64,000 nucleotides of DNA from NCBI GenBank assembly GCA_008933995.1, contig WARS01000016.1, positions 15,497,886-15,561,885 on the forward strand, in the 5' to 3' direction. This document shows, piece after piece, positions 25,051 through 36,712 of the stretch. The position numbers and the translations under genes are program-made. This DNA is from Datnioides undecimradiatus (Eukaryota > Chordata > Actinopteri > Lobotiformes > Datnioididae). The notes below the pieces were generated by a model. It did no database searches and had not been told where the DNA came from. It saw only the letters and a list, made by a program, of their open reading frames with translations. The first letter of the stretch is position 1, and each line of letters begins with the position of its first letter.

Positions 25051-26259
25051 GATGCACAGTAACACGGATGAAAGATATAATCATTTTTAAACAAATAAAA
25101 TATTATTGTAATTCTGTAGGAAGCAATTGCAATCTGAGACAACCAAAGCAAATGAGACATACTCATGCTAATGCACCATAGTCACGTTGTTTGTGATCAT
25201 CATCAAATGAATATTCACCACTTGGGAGGCTTTGCTAAAAGGTCAATTCGCAGACCATACACACACTTTACAATAAGGTACACAAATTTTAAAGAGTTAG
25301 CAGGGGACAAATTAGTTAAATATAAAACAATATTTTTATATGCATATCTTCATATAACCTTGTTGTGTGTGATCCCTTACTTATCAAATTCTCCACCATG
25401 GGAATGCATTAATTATGATGGATTCCTTGTTTTTAGGATTTTCTCTTTGGCACATTTATCTCAAGTTTAGGTTGGGTAACGAGAATAATATCTACAACAG
25501 AAAGAATAAAACAGACAGATTTCTTTGTTTGTCACATTGATTATCACTGACTTAACTTTCCGGGTTTCTATAATGAAGATACAACATTAACACATGGACA
25601 GAAATAAAATATAAACCCTAAACACCAACACATGGGGTGATCATGAATAGAATACTGGAGTGGGCATTAAATATTAAAATGTATAATGCTATTCGACTGG
25701 ATGTGGTAGTGAAACTCAAAATCCCTGATCCCCTGATCTCCAGTCTGCAGCGCACTCACTAAAGCTAATTTGATGTTTCCACGACACACACAGGCTGACA
25801 CTTTCTTTCACTGCTCACTCATTTTCGTTTTCTCACTATCATTATAACAAGTCGAATGCATGGGGCCAATTCAACTACAATAACAAAATCTCCAATACCA
25901 GATGCTGACATGCATGACAGTGGCTTACTTACCAAACCAACTCAATTTCTCACCAATTACTCTTCTTCCTTGACTCCTTCTCATTCCTCACACTCCCTCT
26001 CCCCATCTACAGGTAGAGTGTGATTAATGGAACATTACTTGAAGAGATATGGTACATTTCTGAGACTGGATGTCTAATATGTTGGACGTCACTCTCCAGA
26101 GCCAGTCATTCTCAAAGGGCTATGAACATTACATTCACATGCATTTGCACACATGTACAGAGACATGCACATACACAACCCTGGACATCAGAGATACATT
26201 TGATAAACCATGTATTTGTTTATATACACTGAGCTCTCTCAGTTCTGTTTTGTAACCTC
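25051..26259. other. Non-coding DNA
   Basis: No gene, RNA or transposon supported. A pyrimidine-rich tract ending in ACAG at 26,011 resembles a splice acceptor, but the sequence that follows has no convincing exon. Confidence 0.45.
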
Positions 26260-26935
26260 CTGTGCAAACTGTTAGGAACCTCTAACTCTTTAATATTGTA
26301 ATTAGTTCATCATTATATCTCTTGATTAATTGTTTTGACATTGCCCATTTTTGCCTTGTAAATTAAGATGACAAGCAAGACTACATAGCCCAGATATAAT
26401 TTCATAGGCAGCAGTAAAGCAGTAAAAAATACTCTTAATAGACTTTACTAATACTTTGTACTTGTGTAATTTGAACTAAGCAGAAGGAATTTTTGACATA
26501 TTTAACATATTTTGCATCACATTTCCTGGATCCTTATATATTCATATCTTCCTTGTATATTCTAAGGTCAACTTTAGCTGACATCCTTTTTCAGACATAC
26601 ACAGATGAAGACAGGCGAGTGCTGCCTTTACTGCCTCTGTGTTCATATCATGCTGTACCTGCTATGCCCATTTTTCATGTCCTATTTATCACAGTAATGG
26701 TGGGATCACACTCCTTAAACAGGCTGTATGCTCTCTCACTGGCCTAGATGAGCTGATGATATGAATGAATTTATGGTGAATACCTGAACCCCACCAGTTA
26801 GCACCTGTCTGATTTGATATGATCTACATACTGTAGCCTCTCAGTGCACCTCGCTCTGCAGTGCAGGGATTGCCAAAACAGAGTCACTCAATTAAATTGA
26901 AATGATTTTGCTTTTCAAATTAATCCAGACATAGG
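26260..26935. promoter_or_regulatory. Possible conserved non-coding stretches
   Basis: Two segments, about 26,270-26,400 (TGTAATTAG, TGATTAATTG) and 26,860-26,935 (CAATTAAATTG, AAATTAATCC), have clustered homeodomain-type cores and no simple repeats. The intervening sequence is ordinary. Texture only. Confidence 0.2.
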
Positions 26936-27219
26936 TGAAAATGTTGCAAGAAATGGTTTCCTACTCTGTAATCTAGATGGATTATAGCTCAGGCAATGAG
27001 GTGAGGTGAAGTGACATTTACCAAACATCAGAGAAGGACAACTTTAATTTGCAGCAAAGTGTGTTAATAACTGTGACAACTGCCTTATTTACAATAAAGG
27101 TGATCACACAATGGAAATGAATAACAGTTCAGGCCCATTGCCTCTGATTATTATTCAAGGTAAATATGACTGTATGCATACAAAATACAGCTTTGCACTT
27201 GTTCAGCATATTTAACAGT

Positions 27220-27640
27220 GGATTTGGCCATTGGGGTGTTTTACCTTGAAAGCTATTTGAATGCCATTATTCAAACGTTTGCATAAAAGGCCAACAAGAA
27301 CTCATTTTTTAAAGCCTCATGTGTATTACTGTGCCATCAATAAAACATTGCCACTTCAAATCTGAGACATTAGTTTCATTATAATATTGTGTAGAGAGGA
27401 CCATGTGAAGACTGACAGTATTATCCCCTATAGTGCATTTGGGTCAATGTCCAGTGTGTCCAGCGCTTTTGAGTTTCTGCAGCATTGTAAAATATAACAG
27501 CAAAACCAGTTTGTCATTGATCCTCGGCACACAAGGGGATATTTTCCCCGATGCTTAGCGAGAGATGACATTGCTTGTGATGTTGATGAGATCCTGTGGC
27601 CACACCCCAACAGATAGCAGGATCCATAAGCCCACTTGCG
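27220..27640. promoter_or_regulatory. Candidate conserved non-coding element
   Basis: A repeat-free stretch with more CpG and GC than its AT-rich neighbours, notably around 27,500-27,640 (GATCCTCGGCACACAAGG, CCCCGATGCTTAGCGAG). Retained CpGs in an otherwise CpG-poor region suggest constraint. It contains no convincing open frame with splice sites, so a regulatory role is the better guess. Confidence 0.28.
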
Positions 27641-27661
27641 CACAATTGTGTTTTTCTGTGT

Positions 27662-27740
27662 TTACAGTAGTGTATTGTTTTATTTTTGTTTTATTTTTGC
27701 TTTAACTGAATTTACTGTACTGTAAAATACACTACTGTAA
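27662..27740. mobile_element. 79-bp TA-flanked inverted-repeat element
   Basis: TTACAGTAGTGTATT at 27,662-27,676 is repeated as its exact reverse complement at 27,726-27,740. Taking the first and last TA as a target duplication leaves 13-bp perfect terminal repeats starting CAGTAG, a pattern fitting a very small mariner/Tc1-type MITE. The core is T-rich (two TTTTATTTTTG units) and not self-complementary. Confidence 0.5.
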
Positions 27741-28355
27741 TGTAATGAGTTTGAATTGAGTATTTCATTTTTTGGTTGTTGTGAAAACGTGCCTTCTGTG
27801 GAACTGAATAAAAACAGTGAAAACGAAAGACTGCAGCGTTATATAAAGTAGACTAGTGTGTTGCTGCTGATCTGAAAGTGTATTCATATGATGCAAGTGG
27901 GTATCATTTTGTCATCAGAGTGACATTTTGACAAAGGATTGTTAGGTTTTGATAGCAGAGTTTCAATTTGACATAGATGTGGATGATTTATTTCCCAGTG
28001 TTGTGTCTTATTTGCTTGTGTGTAGAGTTTTGACACAATGAGCCAAGTTTTGCAAAACGTGTTCAAGCAATGGGCAAAAACTGTAATATGAAAGTACAAA
28101 GACAGGAAGTTGTGATGGTGGAGGGAGACATGAAGCTAATCAGGAACAGTAGTAACAGTGACATTAAGGATCAGAGAGGTAAGAGAGATTATAAAGAACA
28201 CATCACTGACTTGTTTTCAACATAATGTGTTGTGCTGCCAGTAAGAGTCAGCTGATACTGCTCAGCTGATGGGGTGGAAGTGCTCTGCTTGCTAAATGAG
28301 GTGCTCCATATGATATTTATGATGAAAGGAAAATACCTGTGTGAACATGCAGTTA
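27741..28355. other. Non-coding DNA
   Basis: No gene, RNA or transposon supported. Confidence 0.5.
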
Positions 28356-28364
28356 GTGTGTGTG

Positions 28365-28414
<50 letters not shown>

Positions 28415-28441
28415 CATGTGTGTGAGTGTTTGTGTGTGTGG
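28356..28441. repeat. Compound (GT)n microsatellite
   Basis: Two GT runs (about 23 and 31 bases) separated by TT, followed by imperfect GT to about 28,441. Confidence 0.95.
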
Positions 28442-28589
28442 TGTTTGATGCAAATTAATGCATTTACTAAGTGATTATACTATATTATATAGTCTACGGG
28501 TTCAAGTAAAGGGAAAGAGAAGCAGCTCAGTACAGATGTGTTTCTAGCAGCATTCATTGCCAGTGGAGGAACAACGCACAAACATGCAT

Positions 28590-28590
<1 letters not shown>

Positions 28591-28637
<47 letters not shown>
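28591..28637. repeat. (CA)n microsatellite
   Basis: Uninterrupted CA run of 47 bases, opposite in sense to the (GT)n array about 150 bases upstream. Confidence 0.95.
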
Positions 28638-28638
<1 letters not shown>

Positions 28639-28997
28639 AGAGAGTTTGCCTTACATTTGAATCACAGCACCCAGCTTTTACACCCTGCAGAGTAATGGAT
28701 CGAAGTGGGAAGTCATATTTGTGTATTTGTGTGTGTGTAGATGTGTGTGTGTATGTGAATCTTTGTCTGTGTGTTGTCATGCAATGGTACACGTCGGGAC
28801 TTAACCGTCCCCAAAACTGTGCACAGGGAAACTTTTTGTAGCAGCAGTTTCTTTGCCTACAAGGCTGCCAAAGATTCATCAAAGTCCAGCGGACTCACTG
28901 GTTATGCAGAACTAGTGAGAAGAGGCAGCTGCGGAGATCAAACCGGAGAGAGAGGGAGCGATCCAGAGTCAGTGATAGATCTACCTGAATCAATGAG

Positions 28998-29024
28998 AGA
29001 GATGAAATGAAACGTTTCATCTCT
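28998..29024. repeat. Perfect 10-bp hairpin
   Basis: AGAGATGAAA and TTTCATCTCT form a perfect 10-bp stem around a 7-base loop (TGAAACG). A purine-rich run follows. There is no T-run or coding context to give it a function. Confidence 0.6.
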
Positions 29025-30599
29025 GTTGAAAGAAAAAAGAGAGAGAAAGAGAGGGAATGAACTCGTGTCTGATTCTGTTCTGAACACCCACTAAGTCCAA
29101 ATAGCATTGTGGGATTCAGGGCAAGACGGGTCGTTCTGTCTACCTGTTTACATCATGCCACAGTGTCCCGCATGGCTACATTACATTAATTCTTGAGCAT
29201 GTTGATTTGTGTGTGTGTGAGTGTGTGTGTATGTGTGTGTGTGTTGTAGAGGGGTAGGGCGGAGGGTGAGCCATATGCCAGGCCATATGCGTCTGCAGGG
29301 GCTCTGCTCTGTCTGCCTGGGGGAAAGTAAACATGTCTGAAACACACACAAGCGCACGGGTAAACACAGAGCCAAGATGCCACTGTTGGTGACAGCGTTT
29401 GGTAAATCCTCTCCAGTCCCACAGAGGCAGGGAAGAAAGCAATGACCAGAGTCTATTGTCTTGCAATTACAGGTGTGCCTTACTACAGTCTGCACTGCAT
29501 TAATGCATTCATCACATTGTTCTGCACTGTTATAATTTGAATTGAGAAACTGGTCCACATGTAGCTAAAGCAGGGTTAAGATTCACCCATAAAGCAATGG
29601 TTAGAGATGAAAACGCCAGAAAAGCATTGACTGTCACAGACTGAATCACTTGAAAAATAAAAAAGCATTCATTTTCATGCTTGTTGTTTGTCATTTTCAT
29701 CAAAATGCTCAGCTTATCAAAGAGATGTAACTTGGCAGACACAGAAAGATCTCCATCAAATACACAATGAAGTTGTAATTGTTTTTTCACAGTCAGATAT
29801 ATAATAATTATCATATTATCTAGACATATTATCTCTTTATAAAAAAGTTGTGACAAATGTGTAACATGACATTTCCTAATAGCATTTATTCGGAGGTGTG
29901 TTTTGTGGCAACTCAACAAATGAAATTCTAATATTCACTCTCAGTGAGAGTGCACCAAAACTTAAATGCTTTACAACTTAAAACTAAAACACTCAACACA
30001 TAATCAACGTGACTCTAAACTACCAAGAAGTGTTTTGTTATGTGTTTTACCCAGTCTGTGACTAATTGCAATTCATGCCACATCACCACACAGCCAGTAG
30101 CATCACCCGCAGCCTTCATAAAACAAGCACAACAGGAAAACCTTATCTCAAATCCCTCTATTACCTTACGTTTTACCCTCATGCCTGGTGAAATCTTGTT
30201 TTTTCTGCTGAGTGAAGCGAAATTTCTGCAAGTATCCTGGCTGCCGACCACATCTCTGTCAGGACACGACAAGCTCCAGATTCCTCCATGGCTGTTTTAT
30301 AACTAATGTTGTGGTGGTCTGCCAGCTGACATCTGTTGCTTGGCACAATTTGTGCCAGCTTCCCTTCGCCTCTTTCATCAGTGGGCTGTTTCCAGTCTTT
30401 GGCTTGTCACTGTCCGTTGGGGGGTGAATGATTCTTAGAAAATTCATGCAGCTCTGTGACAGTCCAACCTGCTTTAGCAATTAACAATAACTTGATGTCG
30501 CATCTCCCATCTGTGACTGTGATCTGGCAGTGTTTAAAGAGGGTGGATGTTGGCTGATACATGTGGTTCCTCAGGTTGAAGGTTGGTATCTTTAAACAC
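29025..30599. other. Non-coding DNA
   Basis: Contains a short GT-rich stretch at 29,206-29,245. No gene could be supported. Confidence 0.45.
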
Positions 30600-30960
30600 G
30601 AGGCCATTCTGCCCAGCCTTTAATGAGGCCTAAAATATGTTCATCATTATCCAAATGGCTCTATCATTCATATTAAATGGGCAATTTGTTCAAATGTAGC
30701 ATCTGAAATGGAGTGCAGGTAATTTCTCTCCCATTTTCCTCTAAAATTCACTGTTACCATGGGCAGTGCATCCTCTAATTAAAGTTTACTTGAGCAAATG
30801 TCAGCGCTTTCACCCCCCTCTCATCATTTCTAACTGATAAGCTTTAATATAGCAATCCTTTTACTCTGGTCCTGGCTTGGGAAGAAAATGAATGACTTTG
30901 TGATCATGCAAATACTTGAGAGCCCAGGGTCCTGTCTCAACAGGAAATAAATGGCAACCC
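30600..30960. promoter_or_regulatory. Candidate conserved non-coding element
   Basis: A repeat-free stretch with CCTTTAATGAGGCC, TTCATATTAAATGGGC and CTCTAATTAAAG cores and even base composition, resembling vertebrate conserved non-coding DNA. No coding frame. Inferred from texture only. Confidence 0.28.
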
Positions 30961-31559
30961 GAGAAATAACACACTTAACCAATCAGAGGCTTCGGTTCAA
31001 GACCATGTGATGGTGTAATATTGGTTTGGAGAGTGGAGTGCCACAATATGGTGATTGATTACAATGGGCTTGCAGCATGGTTTCATGTTTGTGGTGTGTT
31101 GGTTTTCTGTATGAATACATAGACACATATTTGCATGGTTTCACAATAAATCCATCTCTATTTGATATACGACTTAAACAGAAGCTCTCTGCTTTAGCTT
31201 GGAGACTTCTACTACAGCTGTCCAATCATAAATATGTGGGTGTGGATTCCCACATGTTCATGCGAAACAGCAAGTGTGGTTGTGTGTGTATGTGTGTCTA
31301 TATATTAGATGTGCAGATATTTCTCTGGTGTGTCACATTGTTGTGCCCACATTTGTTAAGGTTTCACCATAATTTATCAATTTTACAGTAAAAGAATGAA
31401 TATATTACAAAGGGGCTTAAGGGAAAAATTTGTATATGCGGGAATCATGTGTGTCAGCGTGTAGTCTTTACCCATACAATACATTGTTTCCCCCTTGGCA
31501 TGCAACATCCAATCATCTCCTAATTTCTCTTCATGTATCACCAACGAGACACCTCTCTA

Positions 31560-31770
31560 CCTTGATTTGCATGCCCAGTTCATCCCACCATTTGTCCATT
31601 CTCCTTTAGGGTTTCTTTAATAAAACCCTCTTTCGCATCCCCGGTGACAACAATATCACGCCCCCATTTTTCTCTCTAGTTACAGCTCCTTCATTCTGCA
31701 AGGGGGTGTCAGAGCAACTTTGATTTGAGATTTAGTGCCAAATCCATTTAGCCACACTTATTCATAGTTT
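31560..31770. promoter_or_regulatory. Candidate conserved non-coding element
   Basis: Repeat-free, relatively CpG-retaining (CATCCCCGGTGACAAC, TATCACGCCCCC) with no credible coding frame. Conservation is inferred. Confidence 0.25.
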
Positions 31771-31906
31771 GTCTTTGTTCACTTCACTGCTTTGGTGTTG
31801 TCTTTGTCCACCAGAAGCTCTGTAATGAATTTTTGAACTGACATATTTCTTCACATTTTGAGTCACAGATTTAAGCTACATTTGTAGGTCCTGTTTCTTT
31901 TACTTA

Positions 31907-32334
31907 GGGAGAGTGGGGTAAGATGAACCAGTTTCTTGGCACCAATGCCCATTTCATGTCATGTGACAATCCGAAAGTATCCATAATTTCTGTCTGACTA
32001 TATTAGAGACAACCACATGATAAAATGATAAGTATTTACATTAAAAAACATATTTTGCTCATTAAGATACATTTTTTTATATGTCAAGTATAATGTCTTT
32101 TGTATTAAAGCAAATTTATCCAGGTCTAAAAATTATTATCGTACATGTTTGTGATTGGGCAATGGCAATAAAATTTAGTCTGAATTGCTAGGCTTAGTGT
32201 TTTTTGTCTTGGTTGGTTTTTTGTTTTTGTTTTTTTTTTAAGGGCAAAGTGGGCCAAATGCTGTGGGGTAAATTGTGGCAGTGGACCAACTGACCTAACG
32301 ACAAGGCACTGAAGTCATGTTACCCCACTCTCCC
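31907..32334. mobile_element. Inverted-repeat MITE, about 428 bp
   Basis: GGGAGAGTGGGGTAA at 31,907-31,921 recurs as its exact reverse complement at 32,320-32,334. Internal G-rich sequence near 32,240-32,290 (CAAAGTGGGCCAAATG, GTGGGGTAAATTGTGGCA) repeats the terminal theme, as is common in subterminal regions of DNA transposons. From memory GAGAGTGGGGTAAG is a repeated terminus in teleost genomes; the superfamily is not assigned because no clean target duplication was found. Confidence 0.65.
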
Positions 32335-34133
32335 CTCTCTTAGTTTTCTGACTACTGTTAGCTTGGCTAGGTTTGTTTTTAAGCTAGCAGATAAACTAGT
32401 ATGTCACTTTTATTAGGAATTTTAAACATTCAGCAGGCTCACAGACTAATTGTGATTGGGGATGCCAAGTGTGTATCTGTGTGATTATCTAACCACCTTA
32501 CTATTTCAAGATTTAAGAAAACAACTGCTTTTGTGACAGCGATGATGAAGAAAAAGCTCATCTTGGAATTCTCAACTACAGCTGGAGCAGCTGTCAGGCG
32601 ACCTCTCACCTTCCTGCAATCAAGTCGTTCTCTCACCTCAGGATGCTGAGGAAGGCTGTGATCAGGTTAATAAACTGCAAGACGTCAAACCCAAACTGTA
32701 GCAGTCTTTGGCTGAAATCATCCATTCACAGTCGGTGAATGTACACCATGGATGCTCTGCTTTGCCTACCTGCGTCCCCTTTGAAATGTTTCAGTTCTTT
32801 GTCTGTGATTTCATAACTAGAACAATACATATCCTTAATGCAGTCACACACTGTTGCTCTGGTGCTACTGACTGTGTGTTATTCTAAAGAGCACCAATTT
32901 TTACAAACATCACTCCTGTCTATCAAAATAGTATTCACCTGCCTCAACAGCTGTCTGCAGATGGTCAGGAGCATTGCTGCAAGGCTGTCTACACATCGGC
33001 TTCCCATTAAGGGCATAGTGGTGTGCATCATGAATCCCCAGTTTGCATTCTTGCCACTGACATCTCCTCTCAAAAGACATCAGAAAGACAGCAGACATTG
33101 TCTGACATTGTCCAGTGAGTGCTGTACTGTAGGGGCCAGATTCCATTTCAACCTGATGAAGTACTTCATCATTCACTGGAAAGTGAACCTGAAAACCACT
33201 GGCCCTGTTGCCTTTCAGAGCTTGTTGCATCATACAGGTTGTTTACCAGTCTTACAGTGATGATGTGAAGGTTGGCTGTGTATGTGACCGTGAGTGTCTG
33301 TCTGAGTGTCTAGAAATGCAAGCAGATCAGTGGCGATGCACTGTAATGTTGAATTTCTGACCCCGGTGCTGCCATGTTTTAAGGTTCAAAAAGACTCAAA
33401 AGGGTTTGAGGCCTTTTTCATATATGTGCATATGTATTTGCACTGAAATGCTCACATTTCACTTACTCACACACACATTGCTATTACAGTGATGGGATTT
33501 CAGGCTGTCAAACAGATGAATGATGACAAATCCTTCTGGAGGAATGACAATCCTAACTAATGTCTGCCTCAAACCTCATGCTGTGAATGGATGGTTCTGA
33601 GCTGGTCTGTGGCGGATACCTGGGGTGATGATAAGCCATATAGATCATTTTTGCGGTATTATCTCAAGTACTGAGATGTTATAGCTCCTGATTTAATAGA
33701 TTTTTTTTCAGGGTGGGATGAAAGGGAGGCAAAGAGTTGCTATGTGCAAGAGAGAAAGGCCATCTAAGGTGAACAAAAAATATTTTATGCATGTGTTCAT
33801 CAGCCTTGCCTTGACTTCCTCACAGTCAGCCCACTTTACCCCTCAGGGTTACTGTTGGGGATAAGGCGTGTCCTGTGCTCCTTCGGGGTGACAGACTCTC
33901 TGCCTTGGCCATGTTTCCTCCAGTCATTAGCAGTAATCACATTAACAGCAGTGTTATTTAAAGACCTACACTTAGTCACACAGGACAGTCAGGACTTCTT
34001 TGGTGCATTTATCTCAGACATTTTAATCTTATGGAAAAAAGCAAAAGGACATGTCATACATGGCAAAGGGATACAAAACATGCATGGCTCACCTGATTAG
34101 AGCATTCAGACTAATGAGTAAAATACTCTTTTT
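32335..34133. other. Non-coding DNA with overlapping open frames
   Basis: Around 32,838-33,260 both strands are open (140 codons on +, 107 codons on - at 32,910-33,233). Neither translation shows a family or motif I recognise. A decayed exon or pseudogene cannot be excluded. Confidence 0.35.
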
Positions 34134-34197
<64 letters not shown>

Positions 34198-34216
34198 AGA
34201 TAGATAGATAGATAGA
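34134..34216. repeat. (TAGA)n microsatellite
   Basis: About 20 tetranucleotide units with one AAGA interruption near 34,197. It directly abuts a LINE-like tail, so it probably grew from the element's 3' terminal repeat. Confidence 0.95.
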
Positions 34217-34290
34217 CTTTATTCATCCTTTATTCGTCCCAAACTGGGAAATAGCTTTGCAAACAGAAACACAAAACAAAACCCTAGAAA
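34217..34290 (-). mobile_element. LINE 3' tail fragment
   Basis: Next to the tetranucleotide array lies ACTTTATTCATCC followed by TCCCAAACTGGGAAAT, a diverged form of the ACTTTATTNATCCC...GGAAATTC block that marks the 3' ends of a LINE family widespread in fish. Read on the minus strand it is the usual GGGATNAATAAAGT-(ATCT)n ending. The body is absent, as in a heavily 5'-truncated copy. The exact LINE clade is not certain. Confidence 0.6.
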
Positions 34291-34589
34291 GGAGACATGG
34301 AGGGTAGGTTGAAATTGATTTTATTTGATGAATAAATACAAAGAAATTGATTTTATACGCAGGTGTTAAGCAGGTGGACAAAGTCACCAAGGATGTGATA
34401 TAACAGCATTTTTCATTTCATCTGAACTTTAGGCTGAAGTTCCTATTTGCTACCCACTTCATATGATGATGCAGTTCAAACTTGACAGCCAAACCTCTTT
34501 TCATTAGTGCACCTATGAAGAGCTCACTAACCAGTTGACATCAGAAGCAAGGCAATGTAGGTAGCTGATGCTTTGAAGTTACTTTGGCA

Positions 34590-34612
34590 CAACAACAACA
34601 ACAACAACAACA
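34590..34612. repeat. (CAA)7 microsatellite
   Basis: Trinucleotide CAA run of about 23 bases. Confidence 0.9.
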
Positions 34613-35389
34613 CTACAACCTCAGTTTAAAGCATCATATTACAGTTATATATTAATAAATCTAGATGCTGTTTCAACATGTTTTCATCTTAAAAAGAAAA
34701 ATGTGCAGGGAAAACGTCACCAAATTTATTGTTAAAAAAATAAAAACAAATTAAAAATAGCCTGAATTATATTTATCTGAATGAGACTTTAAAAGCTACT
34801 ATTAGTCTCCTTAAGAACAGTGAGATATCTGAAGCCTGTAAGCTTTTAGCAGGGCTGTGAAATTGTCCAGAACTACTGTATATTTTACTGAATGGACAGA
34901 TCTTTGCACACACAATAGCATGTTTTTGAATAGCTTTAATCTACTGCTCTGCAACAGAAGCTAAATTATTTTCTCCTTTGTGAATTGGTCATGTCCTCTT
35001 AATCTGACCCAGAGCATGAAGCAAAAAGAGCAAAATCATACAGCAACTGATTTACTGGAACACGCAGACAGGGCCAGAGATGGAGACAGACACGGCACAG
35101 CCAGGGAGCCTTTACAGCTCATTACAAACCAGAGTCCTGGAGTTTCTTATGTAACTCGCTGGCTATGTTTCTGTTTTTATGTGTCTTGTCTCGGAGACAG
35201 ACAGAAACAAAAAGTGAAATATCTGGTTCCAAAAGTGCCGAGAACAACAATGAATCATTCAGCCAATTTAGTTTGCCATTTTCCCTTTATTCATCCAAAA
35301 AAAATTTTTTCTGAACATTTTTTTTCTTTTGATTTGCCTGTTTACCCTTTGAAACTCCATTAAAAGGAAAACCAAAAAAAGTAACTTGT
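34613..35389. other. Non-coding DNA
   Basis: An AT-rich stretch with a 127-codon open frame (34,980-35,363, +) lacking any recognisable domain. No transposon was seen. Confidence 0.45.
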
Positions 35390-36170
35390 TTGTAGCTCAT
35401 TGCCGTGACTGCCCCTCACAGAGACTGACTTAAAATCAATGCAATCCTGTTAAGTCTCTCACCATGAAGCTTTGGAGGAAAAAGGCTGTTCTTCTCTGTG
35501 GGTTTCTTCATTCTCTCAGACATACATCTCTCTTATCCCCTTTTGCTGTGTCAAAGCTCTGGGTTTTTGTTTTGTTTTTTGATGAATTAAAAGGTTATGT
35601 AGTCCTCAAGGAGTGAAGTGGCGCTGGGTACGATTTATGACCCCAGGACTGTTATGACGCCCACTCCTGGATGATTGCTAGCATGCTCTACTGGGGTTCT
35701 TTCACTTTATTTTCGTTGTAGATTTAAGGTCGTCAACTCACAGGAGCGTTATGTAATCCCCTCTCCCTTTTACCTATCTTGCACTTTCCTTACCTACCTC
35801 CACAACCTCATTACTCTGAGAAACTTCTTGCTGATAAACTAATGGGAGAAAAACAAACAGACAAAATGAATAAAACAAATTCTCCCTCACTTTGCATTAA
35901 ATTCAAGACGTGAATACCATTTAACCAGCAGATTTAAAGAACAACCACCTCATTTAGCATGGCTTTAGAAGACATCTATTAGGATTGCCTGAATAAACTC
36001 CACTGATAAATGAGAGCTTTATAAACATTCAGTTATGCTTGGCTTAGGTCATTAAGCTTAAAAGGCCATTAGTCGAACACCCCTTAGTGCACTAGCCAGG
36101 CCTCAATGCGATACACATCAGTTAGCATTAAGTTTGGGTCACTTGCTCCTTACAAGAAACCAAAAAGAAT
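35390..36170. promoter_or_regulatory. Candidate conserved non-coding stretches
   Basis: Two repeat-free parts, about 35,580-35,760 (with TTTATGACC and TTATGACGCCC, Hox/Cdx-like TTTATG cores) and 36,000-36,170 (GTCATTAAGC, CATTAGTCG, GTTAGCATTAAG), keep CpGs in an AT-rich setting and show no coding frame. Inferred from texture only. Confidence 0.27.
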
Positions 36171-36712
36171 ATTCCCAAAGTTCACAAAAGCACTTGGCAT
36201 GATGTTATGGACTAATTATGCACTAATTATTAACATTAATTACACTAATATTAAACTAAAAATACTAATAATGATAACATAATGCTTTCCATCGATAAAG
36301 TGTCAATCAAAATCAGCTTTATGCTGACAGTGCTGTTTTCATGAGCAGGCCAATGATTCTGATTGGCAGGTATGAAGGGGAGTCATAAAATAATGTTTGT
36401 TAGAGGGGAAATATTAATATTGCAATGCATTAAAAATACAGTTTTGCAGTTTTTAATATTTGTTTTGCATATATAAAAAACTTTCCAAACAAGACTACAA
36501 TTGTACTACAGTCTGATAAAGTGTTACAGAGAACAGGTTGGTTATAAACACTGTCAACTGAGTCAAAAGATGAGAGAGTTCATCACATGACACGTCACCA
36601 TTCAATAAAGTACTTAAATTGCAAGCATTTGTGGTCTCAAACCAAACTTAACCAACTCACAAGATGACCCTGTGTTCTTTATTTTTTTTTATGTGGGAGT
36701 CAATTTCATCCC
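36171..36712. other. Non-coding AT-rich DNA
   Basis: Contains repeated ACTAATTA and ACTAATATTA segments near 36,215-36,275; nothing else supported. Confidence 0.45.

Noticed and set aside
32838-33260. Overlapping 140-codon (+) and 107-codon (-) open frames
   Set aside because: Both strands being open at once argues for low stop density rather than coding; neither translation could be tied to a family. A pseudogene remains possible and a protein search would decide.
34134-34216. CRISPR-like regular repeats
   Set aside because: Tetranucleotide microsatellite without spacers; the genome is clearly eukaryotic. No direct-repeat/spacer pattern exists elsewhere in the window.
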